A stretch of DNA of 5,443 nucleotides from Candidatus Thalassarchaeaceae archaeon (GCA_030747885.1 JASLJW010000066.1:1-5443); one strand, 5' to 3'. Counted from the stretch's first letter, positions 1 through 5,443 are shown. Made by a program: numbers and translations. The notes: generated from the sequence alone by a model not told the origin.

Positions 1-163
1 AATGCGGGAATCAGGAGTAATGGTGGGAGCTATTGTTTTTCCAATGGTTGCTAGAGATAAGGCTAGAGTACGTACTCAGATGTCCGCAGGCCTTTCTCGT
101 GAAGACTTAGACGAAGTTCTTCATGCCTTTGAAAAGGCCGGCAAATCCATTGGTTTAATCTGA
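1..163 (+). CDS. kbl: 2-amino-3-ketobutyrate CoA ligase (glycine C-acetyltransferase), C-terminal fragment
   Basis: The window opens inside this gene; only the last 53 codons (reading frame from base 2) and the TGA stop at 161-163 are present. The fragment contains ARVRTQMSAGLSREDL followed by AFEKAGKSIGLI. This closely matches the end of bacterial and archaeal Kbl, where the R-x-R-T-Q-M-S-A segment lies in the small domain and its arginine helps bind the substrate carboxylate. The QMSA wording favours Kbl over its relatives BioF and 5-aminolevulinate synthase. Family members are cytosolic PLP-dependent homodimers of about 400 residues. They cleave 2-amino-3-ketobutyrate with CoA to glycine and acetyl-CoA, after threonine dehydrogenase. 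The PLP lysine lies upstream of the window and cannot be checked. The ATG at base 2 is an internal methionine, not a start. The next gene converges with no spacer. Confidence 0.88.
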   Translation, partial: MRESGVMVGAIVFPMVARDKARVRTQMSAGLSREDLDEVLHAFEKAGKSIGLI

Positions 164-844
164 TTACTCTTCTGAAATTTCATCAATTGCGTCTTGAAGG
201 TCTTTGTCTTCAGGCTCTCTTGCCTTTCCAACTTCGATTGGCCCTTCCATTGGTTTCAAACCCCTAGCCATTCGATCTAACATTCTCCATCGAGGGGCGT
301 ATGAGAGGTGTACATAGAGTGGACCGGGAGCCATCATTAGAACCCATCCAATTTGTTCTGGGATGTTTAATGTTGGTTCCAATATAGAGGCTGTAAATAG
401 TATGAGTCCAATAAATGGGATTGGGAAAATGAATTTTCTTCGTCGGTCAAGGCGAAGAGGTATTCGTTTTGTTATAGCTACGATAATTGCGCTAAAGCCT
501 CCGAGAATTCCGCAAATCAATATTATTGAAAGAGAAGTCATGCCCCAAGTTTTGAATGAATCTGAAAATGATTCACCGATTGAAGTTTGATCCATCAGGG
601 TAGGCGCTAATAATGCCAGAGAGATTAGAAATCCATAGAATGAACCAACAAAGGTAGGATGAGAAAGAGTTAGTGGCCAGCGAAGGAAAAATTGGCTTAG
701 AGTACCTCCTTCAAACATTTCTCTTTGTTCTTCGGGCAAGGCCGCAATTCGTTCACGCCACTCTTCCACGAAGTCCCTATGTGTACATTCAGCCCTATGA
801 CCGTTGCCATCATTCTTCGGAATCAAGCCCAGTATGGTGGACAT
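164..844 (-). CDS. Unrecognised multi-pass membrane protein, 226 aa
   Basis: I do not recognise the family. The first 60 residues are hydrophilic, with a charged helix around 24-46 (EEWRERIAALPEEQREMF). About four hydrophobic segments follow, near residues 64-84, 102-124, 139-156 and 165-181. A basic loop (RLDRRRK, 131-137) sits between the second and third, which suggests that loop is cytoplasmic. The last 45 residues are charged and end acidic (DAIDEISEE). No catalytic or binding motif is visible. The ATG at 842-844 lies inside the 3' end of the upstream - strand gene (35-nt overlap). An AGAGGA sits almost against the ATG and a GGGAGA about 15 nt upstream, so initiation may depend on translation of the upstream gene. 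No downstream alternative start has a better ribosome site. It probably shares an operon with the 230-residue gene, and the two may act together at the membrane. Confidence 0.8.
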   Translation of the reverse strand: MSTILGLIPKNDGNGHRAECTHRDFVEEWRERIAALPEEQREMFEGGTLSQFFLRWPLTLSHPTFVGSFYGFLISLALLAPTLMDQTSIGESFSDSFKTWGMTSLSIILICGILGGFSAIIVAITKRIPLRLDRRRKFIFPIPFIGLILFTASILEPTLNIPEQIGWVLMMAPGPLYVHLSYAPRWRMLDRMARGLKPMEGPIEVGKAREPEDKDLQDAIDEISEE

Positions 845-1502
845 TCCTCTTTTTGCCGAGTATCTCCCTTGCCCTACTCATTTGCCCAAATTCAATTTCT
901 ACTTGTCCAGGAGTTGTATCCAACCATTCGCGTTCAAGAATACCTTCAGCAGCGTCTTCACGTATTCTTGCATCCTTTAGAGTAGGATCATGTTCAAATT
1001 CTTGAGCCCTTGAAAGAATCAGAGCCTGATTGATGAAAATTTTCATTTTAGCCGCCTCTTTTTCTGTTATGTGTGTACCCAATCTTACGAGAATTTCTTC
1101 ATCTTCGTTTCGAATTACCCATTCCCCAGTAATTGGATTGGTGTTCAACGATATTTCGCCTACAAATGGGAGTGCAATCCATTGGCCAAGAACGTCTTTG
1201 ACTCTGGTTTTGGTACTTTCACCTTCTTCAGCAGGATGCCAAGGGTGTCCTTCATCTACTCCAATGCATTCTAGAATTCGTTGATTAGTTCGAATTTGCA
1301 ATATCCGATTAATTCCAATAATTGTAGGGATAAATGAGAGAATGATTACCAATGTACCTATTATCAGGTATGTAGAGAGAATTAGTAGCCCAACAAATGC
1401 AGCAATTGCTCCACTAATCAATGCATTCAACGAAATATTGCTTTGTATCGCCTCTTCCCGAATTTCTTGGATGTCCCAAAGGGGTATTGTTTTACTCATC
1501 AT
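810..1502 (-). CDS. Unrecognised membrane-anchored protein with N-terminal two-helix hairpin, 230 aa
   Basis: I do not recognise the family. A short amphipathic N-terminus (PLWDIQEIREEAIQ) precedes two adjacent hydrophobic segments at about 25-47 and 49-68, which would form a membrane hairpin. The remaining 160 residues are soluble and mixed alpha/beta in character. They include a stretch that looks like beta strands (WIALPFVGEISLNTNPITG, about 108-126, then EWVIRNEDEEILVRLG) and a charged helical C-terminus (about 147-220) ending DSEE. The hairpin topology would put both ends on the same side, probably the cytoplasm. Two ATGs are adjacent (1500-1502 and 1497-1499). GGGTGG at 1504-1509 is only 1 nt from the first and 4 nt from the second, so the second may be the real start. 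It is the first gene of a two-gene - strand unit, overlaps the next by 35 nt, and is divergent from the gene at 1683. Confidence 0.8.
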   Translation of the reverse strand: MMSKTIPLWDIQEIREEAIQSNISLNALISGAIAAFVGLLILSTYLIIGTLVIILSFIPTIIGINRILQIRTNQRILECIGVDEGHPWHPAEEGESTKTRVKDVLGQWIALPFVGEISLNTNPITGEWVIRNEDEEILVRLGTHITEKEAAKMKIFINQALILSRAQEFEHDPTLKDARIREDAAEGILEREWLDTTPGQVEIEFGQMSRAREILGKKRNVHHTGLDSEE

Positions 1503-1562
1503 TCCACCCGCTCAATTCTGAATTCCTTGGTTCAATGTACATGCTCTAGCAGAAGTCATTGC

Positions 1563-1578
1563 GTTCAAGCGCTTGAAC
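1563..1578. promoter_or_regulatory. Perfect 16-bp palindrome, candidate operator
   Basis: GTTCAAGCGCTTGAAC reads the same on both strands with no spacer. It lies about 60 bp from the - strand start and about 105 bp from the + strand start, so a dimeric regulator bound here could control both divergent units. The absence of a loop argues against a transcription terminator. The half-site GTTCAA recurs in the same region at 1530-1535 and 1641-1646, with a near copy GTTCAG at 1615-1620. The palindrome is seen directly; its function as an operator is inferred. Confidence 0.5.
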
Positions 1579-1604
1579 TCTTCTTCGGTTGTCTTCTACA
1601 CTCC

Positions 1605-1611
1605 AATAAAT
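1605..1611 (+). promoter_or_regulatory. Possible TATA-like element for the + strand operon
   Basis: AATAAAT is the most A/T-rich run in this part of the intergenic region. If it were a TBP site, transcription would begin about 25 nt downstream, near 1630-1636, giving a leader of roughly 50 nt before the ATG at 1683. No clear BRE purine run precedes it and the match to an archaeal TATA box is poor, so this is a weak call. Confidence 0.22.
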
Positions 1612-1638
1612 GAGGTTCAGCAGCGCTATTCAGGAGGG

Positions 1639-1660
1639 GGGTTCAAGAGGGGTTGAGCCC
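1639..1660 (+). repeat. Inverted repeat / potential leader hairpin
   Basis: GGGTTCAA (1639-1646) and TTGAGCCC (1653-1660) form an 8-bp stem (one G-U pair in RNA) around a 6-nt loop, GAGGGG. The repeat ends 22 nt before the ATG at 1683. As DNA it is also an imperfect GTTCAA inverted repeat with a 6-bp spacer, so it could be a second, weaker binding site for whatever recognises the 16-bp palindrome. As RNA it would hold a Shine-Dalgarno-like sequence in the loop and bury the possible TTG start at 1653 in the stem. Confidence 0.4.
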
Positions 1661-1670
1661 GCATTCGTTT

Positions 1671-1676
1671 GAGGGT
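1671..1676 (+). promoter_or_regulatory. Ribosome binding site that favours the ATG at 1683
   Basis: GAGGGT lies 6 nt before the ATG at 1683-1685, a normal spacing, and favours that start over the in-frame TTG at 1653 and GTG at 1680. The TTG is preceded directly by GAGGGG with no spacing, and by AGGAGGGGG ending 12 nt upstream, so it is possible but less well placed. Confidence 0.5.
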
Positions 1677-1682
1677 TCTGTG

Positions 1683-3731
1683 ATGGCGGAGCTTCCAGAT
1701 GGAGATATAATCGAGCGTCGCAGGGGTGGCCCTGGAGTACTCGCCCTTCTAATGTTGGATGCAACAAGGTCTAGATTCAATGGACATCTTCGAATTGAAA
1801 GAGCGTCTAGTAATGGTTTTGTAGGCAATTTAGGGATTTTAGATGGAATGCCAATTATGGCATTATCTTCTGAAATTAATTCGTCTACTAGTGGAGGTAA
1901 AGAATCGATGGAGAAATGTTTGTCTGAATCTGCAATGGACGACGCTAGAATTTCGGTTCATGAAGGCGGGCATATCCCTGAATCAATGGATCTTCACCCT
2001 CATTCGAGATTATTGAAATCGGACATCCAGAATCTTGAGGAGGAACCATGGTGGTCCGACTCTCGACATCGCGATTTGGTATCATTAGGCCAAACAAAGA
2101 GTAGGTGGACTAGTATTGAAACTGAGTTTTCAAGGGATGGCTCGGAAGAGATTTTTCTTGAAGAAACAGTAACTTCTCCCATAGTTTCGGATGGCCCTTC
2201 ATTCGGACCTGGGCAGAGTTGGTTAGTTGATGACGAAGTCCCTAACAGTGTTCTTGGAATTGCTTCAAATTTACAATCCCTTGGTCGCCCATTATTAGTA
2301 TTCAGTCGTTTACCCCCCGACCGCCTTAGAAGCAAATATGCGATTCATGAATCATCATCAGTTCGACTAACTGAACGCCCCGTTGAGAAGGGAGATATAG
2401 GGCCTAGCCTTGAAGGAATCATGAAAAGAATCGAAGATTTTCTTTTTGCAAACCCACGAGCTGTAGTAATAATAGATGGTTTAGAATTCTTGATTGGATT
2501 ACACGGATTTGATCGAGTTTATGATTTCTCTAGAAATCTAACCGATCTTGTTGCGGAGTCAGATGATCTTCTAATTTGCCCTATTGACGGATTAGCCATG
2601 TCTCCTCAGGAGCGGGCTCTTCTTCAAAGAGAGATGGAAATGTTGGACACACATACAGCTGCGTTATGGGCAGGACAAGGAGGTAAGTTAGCTGGACACC
2701 CCTTCATAATTCATGCAATGACTACTACACCAGAACCTAGAATATTGGAAACAATCGATGATTCCCCTCCCTCACTAGACCTAAATTCAAATGAAGAACT
2801 TCCAGAACCGATTGAAGACATCAGGCCAGATATTGGTTCGTTAATGGAACAATGGAAAACAGAATCTACAATTGTTCGAGAAGAAGGCCCCTCTGAAGAA
2901 TTCTCGGAATTGAAATCAGAATTAGAGATTATAGAACCCGTTATTGAAGAAGAATCTGATGATTTTGCACTCCCTGAATGGGCAATCGAACCCTCTCCAA
3001 ATATGGAACAGAATGATGTCCAAGAAAACGAAATTGAGGAAAAAATTGAGATTGAGCCGCAATTGAATGAGGTTCCAGAAGTCGAGGTAATTGTTAGAAA
3101 ATCAGTTCGTCCTAGGAAATCTCTATTGCAAAAAAAGGTCAAGCGTACTGGTCCGAGAGATGCCACTGTTGACCATAAGCCGAAGGCTAGAGTCAGAAAA
3201 GTCGCTCCCCCTCAAGAACATGTCCTCAGAACAGATGGTCTAAGAGATGCAGCAGAACGATGGCGCGAAATTATGGTAGAAACCAATCATTCAACTCCAA
3301 TTGAAGCAATTCCATCCTCTGGAAAAGAGATTCAAGAATTCACTAAAATAGAACAATATTCTGATGATGAAAGTTCTGATCTTCTTCGAAATGCTCGAGA
3401 AGTGGAGGGGGAATGGATGCCCAAAGGACTTGAAGATGCGAGACGTCACGAGATAATACATTCTTCATCTAAAATGGCTCCAGAAAATAAAACGGTTCGT
3501 GAACCACCTTCTACAGCTAGAGAATTTGCTTCAGCCCATCATCGTCGGTTGAGGGATTTCTCTTCACCTCAAGGGAATAGTATGGAATCCACAGAACTAC
3601 CTGAAAACTTCTACGATAGATTGGCTAAATTGGTAGAAAAGGGAGAGAACATTGGTGAAATAATGGCAAGTGTCGAAAGGTCACCAACTAATGCTCTTTT
3701 GATTCTTGAAAAAATGGAGGGCCGTAAATGA
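1683..3731 (+). CDS. DUF835 domain protein with PATAN/DUF4388-like N-terminus and long charged linker
   Basis: From the ATG at 1683 the protein has 682 residues; a TTG at 1653 would add ten. Residues about 17-95 resemble PATAN/DUF4388 domains: G-H-L-R-I, then GILDGMPIMAL, then a helix and ISVHEG. Residues about 178-322 are a clear DUF835 domain (Pfam PF05763): SWLV, FSRLPPDRLR, SVRLTERP, the hallmark AVVIIDGLEFLIGLHGF (about 260-276) and ERALLQREMEML. The domain looks like a KaiC/RecA fold with the Walker B-like strand (D265, E268) but no P-loop. Residues about 351-470 are acidic and probably disordered (39 D/E against 6 K/R). A basic patch (about 472-507, 15 K/R in 36) follows, then more linker and a helical end (about 640-680). 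No signal peptide or membrane segment is seen, so it is probably cytosolic. Its stop overlaps the next start by 4 nt. Function is unknown; a scaffold or regulator for the ATPase is my inference. Confidence 0.88.
   Translation: MAELPDGDIIERRRGGPGVLALLMLDATRSRFNGHLRIERASSNGFVGNLGILDGMPIMALSSEINSSTSGGKESMEKCLSESAMDDARISVHEGGHIPESMDLHPHSRLLKSDIQNLEEEPWWSDSRHRDLVSLGQTKSRWTSIETEFSRDGSEEIFLEETVTSPIVSDGPSFGPGQSWLVDDEVPNSVLGIASNLQSLGRPLLVFSRLPPDRLRSKYAIHESSSVRLTERPVEKGDIGPSLEGIMKRIEDFLFANPRAVVIIDGLEFLIGLHGFDRVYDFSRNLTDLVAESDDLLICPIDGLAMSPQERALLQREMEMLDTHTAALWAGQGGKLAGHPFIIHAMTTTPEPRILETIDDSPPSLDLNSNEELPEPIEDIRPDIGSLMEQWKTESTIVREEGPSEEFSELKSELEIIEPVIEEESDDFALPEWAIEPSPNMEQNDVQENEIEEKIEIEPQLNEVPEVEVIVRKSVRPRKSLLQKKVKRTGPRDATVDHKPKARVRKVAPPQEHVLRTDGLRDAAERWREIMVETNHSTPIEAIPSSGKEIQEFTKIEQYSDDESSDLLRNAREVEGEWMPKGLEDARRHEIIHSSSKMAPENKTVREPPSTAREFASAHHRRLRDFSSPQGNSMESTELPENFYDRLAKLVEKGENIGEIMASVERSPTNALLILEKMEGRK
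3716..3721 (+). promoter_or_regulatory. Ribosome binding site of the DnaA-like gene, inside the upstream gene
   Basis: GGAGGG lies 6 nt before the ATG at 3728 and within the last codons of the DUF835 gene. With the ATGA stop/start overlap it indicates translational coupling of the two genes and fixes the start at 3728. Confidence 0.75.
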
Positions 3732-5428
3732 AACGTCGATTATCTGAAGCAGTGAAGTCTGCTAAGGAACGATTTGGTGAAACGCCACTGCCAATACCAA
3801 AAAGCACTCCTTCTTTGGAGCATTATATTCAACGAAGAGAAGGTCCTCGTGGGCTTTCGACAGTAGATGATTTACTGGGGCGTTCTGATCCTGAAGGAGC
3901 GGAACGAAGACTGCTTGGAGAAAACCGTGAAGGTGATTTTGTTTTAGATGGGATTCGTCGTCTCCGTGAGGGCGCATCTTCTAAGGAAACGTCCTCAAAT
4001 ATCTCAGGGCGTTTATTGTGGAGGCAAGTTTTAGATGAACATCATGGAACAGTCCGCCCTGAAATTGAGGTAAAATCTAACTCTGAGGTCAATATTACAT
4101 CATCCTCTCAGAGTGTTTTTCCTTGGCCTCTTGTTCATGTTCCTCGACCCTCTCTTTCCTGGTCTCGTTGGCACACTTCTCCCGAGAATCATGCTGTTGC
4201 AAGAGGTGCTGATCTGATTATGGAGGAGCCTGGTCGTCGATTGAATCCATTTGTAGTAGTTGGAGCAGCAGGGACTGGGAAAACACATTTTATTTCTGCA
4301 CTTGCAAATAGTCTTCAGAGTGTGATGCCTCACCGAGAAGTGTATCGAATAGAGGGTTCTACACTTGTTGATTGCCCTTCTGATTCTGAGGAGGCTTTCA
4401 GGCAAGCTGGTGCAATCTTGGTTGATGATCTCCACGAAGTTCTACAACATCGTACAGATGACGCATTAGGGAGACTTCTTCACATCGCAATTGATTATGG
4501 GGTGCAGATTGTATGTACCACTCGTTCAATTGAATCATTTGATTCAGTACCTTCAAGCGCACTACGCGAGGTACTTACTGGGGCTGCGATTGGTACTCTT
4601 CAAGAACCAAGTATCCCTACATTGGTCGCACACCTTAGACGAAGGAGCATTGCTGCTGGTGCCTCTGTTAGTGAAGATATTTTGACCTCAATTGTACGAC
4701 ATTCCCCAACATGGGCAGGTTCGGTAAATTCCCTTCAGATTGTATTGTCTTCAATATCAGGGGGACAAATCCCAGTTGATGAAAATGAAGTTCTAATTCT
4801 TCTAAAAGGTGGGACTCTTGCACCACGTTCTGAACAATCCCTTTCTTGGGACCCTGAATCGATTGGAAAACGAATGGTCGAAGAGGTATTGGATGATGTA
4901 TTGCCTCAGAATTTTAATCCAGAGGTAGAAATCTTAGCCACTTCAGAACCAACTTCTGAAGATGTTTGGTCTCCCCCAAGTTGGGAATTACCTAGTGGAC
5001 GTTTGATTCCATCACCTCAACCCACTATTACTCCACCGTCTTCAGGAATATCTCAGTCATTGGGGGGCCAAATCGAAAGTCGCTTTTTCGATGCAGAGAG
5101 TGAGTTACATCGAAGAAGGTACGCCCTTCATGAAATTGAGAAAGAATTAGCTGGAATCCAAGATCGAATGTCTTCTACAACACCGGGAGATATTGTCGCA
5201 CTTACTGATCGATTATTAGCATTAGAAGGACAGTTAGAATCCATTTCAGAAACACCACTTGGAGAAGAAGTAGGGCCCATTATTCCATTCGATCCGGCGG
5301 AAATAACTGTAGATATTCAGTATCCTATTCTCCAACCTGCACCTGGACAAATACCTCATCATCAAAGTAAAGCCGCTTCAAAAGGAACGGCTAGATTAAG
5401 AAAACGTCGAGTGAAGATACCCGTTTGA
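3728..5428 (+). CDS. DnaA/Hda-like AAA+ ATPase with C-terminal coiled coil, no DnaA DNA-binding domain
   Basis: This 566-residue protein has a DnaA-type ATPase core at about 148-343. SPENHAVARGA and PGRRLNP match the DnaA entry motif (S-N-x-x-A-x-x-A-A ... Y-N-P). Walker A is GAAGTGKTH (179-187), including the His after GKT typical of DnaA. Walker B is ILVDDLHEVL (230-239; DnaA ILLIDDIQFL type). Sensor 1 is IVCTTR (261-266), and R280 in SALREVL is a candidate arginine finger. The usual sensor II arginine appears to be replaced (G331 by eye alignment). Residues 1-130 are charged and unrecognised. After the core come a helix (about 376-392), a Pro/Ser-rich linker (about 405-445), a heptad-like coiled coil (about 449-507) and a basic tail (RLRKRR). 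DnaA domain IV is absent, so it is probably not a classical initiator, and Orc1/Cdc6 sequence features are not seen. It is probably cytosolic and partners the DUF835 protein encoded just upstream. Role unknown. Confidence 0.88.
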   Translation: MKRRLSEAVKSAKERFGETPLPIPKSTPSLEHYIQRREGPRGLSTVDDLLGRSDPEGAERRLLGENREGDFVLDGIRRLREGASSKETSSNISGRLLWRQVLDEHHGTVRPEIEVKSNSEVNITSSSQSVFPWPLVHVPRPSLSWSRWHTSPENHAVARGADLIMEEPGRRLNPFVVVGAAGTGKTHFISALANSLQSVMPHREVYRIEGSTLVDCPSDSEEAFRQAGAILVDDLHEVLQHRTDDALGRLLHIAIDYGVQIVCTTRSIESFDSVPSSALREVLTGAAIGTLQEPSIPTLVAHLRRRSIAAGASVSEDILTSIVRHSPTWAGSVNSLQIVLSSISGGQIPVDENEVLILLKGGTLAPRSEQSLSWDPESIGKRMVEEVLDDVLPQNFNPEVEILATSEPTSEDVWSPPSWELPSGRLIPSPQPTITPPSSGISQSLGGQIESRFFDAESELHRRRYALHEIEKELAGIQDRMSSTTPGDIVALTDRLLALEGQLESISETPLGEEVGPIIPFDPAEITVDIQYPILQPAPGQIPHHQSKAASKGTARLRKRRVKIPV

Positions 5429-5443
5429 GTTACTCCCATTTTC

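Larger units (their letters stand above)
1503..1682. other. Divergent intergenic region (about 180 bp)
   Basis: This stretch separates the - strand membrane-protein pair from the + strand DUF835/DnaA-like pair and should hold promoters for both. It contains a perfect 16-bp palindrome, repeated GTTCAA half-sites, a weak TATA-like element for the + strand and a potential hairpin next to the + strand start. I see no tRNA or other RNA gene, no DnaA-box sequence (TTATNCACA) and no convincing TATA element directed toward the - strand genes. Confidence 0.7.

Noticed and set aside
363..1284. Several + strand open frames of 67-110 codons
   Set aside because: All are antisense to the two - strand membrane-protein genes, whose reading frames show coherent hydrophobic segments. 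The + strand frames show no domain or good ribosome site.
1563..1578. Palindrome as a transcription terminator
   Set aside because: The arms have no loop, no T-run follows, and it lies upstream of both divergent genes rather than after one.
1653..1682. TTG at 1653 as start of the DUF835 protein
   Set aside because: It lies in the stem of a potential hairpin with a poorly spaced ribosome site, while the ATG at 1683 has GAGGGT six bases upstream. The first ten codons add nothing recognisable. It is not excluded.
1503..1682. Replication origin next to a DnaA-like gene
   Set aside because: No TTATNCACA-type boxes, no origin recognition boxes of the Orc1/Cdc6 type and no long AT-rich unwinding element were seen, and the ATPase lacks the domain that would read DnaA boxes.
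2000..2335. 111-codon open frame on the - strand
   Set aside because: Antisense shadow inside the DUF835 gene, with no recognisable protein features.
2711..3166. 151-codon open frame on the - strand, Ser-rich
   Set aside because: It is antisense to the acidic linker of the DUF835 gene; Glu/Asp codons read backwards give Ser/Phe-rich low-complexity sequence. No ribosome site or domain is seen.
4100..4435. 111-codon Cys/His/Arg-containing open frame on the - strand
   Set aside because: Antisense to the Walker A/B region of the DnaA-like gene. The scattered cysteines do not form a spaced zinc-binding motif.
1..5443. CRISPR arrays, insertion sequences, tRNA or rRNA genes
   Set aside because: No regularly spaced repeats, transposase motifs, terminal inverted repeats or cloverleaf-like sequences were seen by reading.

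Overview
The window most likely comes from an archaeal genome. The best guess is a euryarchaeon of the Thermoplasmatota / Marine Group II (Poseidoniales) type. The basis is a DUF835 domain (a family known mainly from Euryarchaeota), AT-leaning coding DNA, tightly packed genes and archaeal-style Shine-Dalgarno sites. No rRNA or other firm phylogenetic marker is present, so the assignment is an inference.

Layout. Positions 1-163 hold the last 53 codons of a 2-amino-3-ketobutyrate CoA ligase (kbl, threonine catabolism) on the + strand. Its stop codon directly abuts the stop codon of a - strand pair. That pair is two overlapping genes for unrecognised membrane proteins: a 230-residue protein with a two-helix hairpin (810-1502) and a 226-residue protein with about four membrane segments (164-844). 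A divergent intergenic region of about 180 bp (1503-1682) carries a perfect 16-bp palindrome, further copies of its GTTCAA half-site, a possible TATA-like element and a potential leader hairpin.

On the + strand follows a tightly coupled gene pair. The first (1683-3731) encodes a multidomain protein: a PATAN/DUF4388-like N-terminus, a DUF835 domain that resembles a KaiC/RecA-type ATPase without a P-loop, a long acidic linker, a basic patch and a helical C-terminus. The second (3728-5428) overlaps it by four bases (ATGA). It encodes a AAA+ ATPase whose core reads like that of bacterial DnaA, but it lacks the DnaA DNA-binding domain and instead has a Pro/Ser-rich linker, a coiled coil and a basic tail.

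The coupled pair is the most interesting part of the window. A DnaA/Hda-type ATPase is unexpected in a cell that would normally use Orc1/Cdc6 to start replication. Its coupling to a DUF835 scaffold suggests a two-component complex of unknown function, possibly in chromosome or replication control, cell polarity or signalling. Nothing in the window decides between these.
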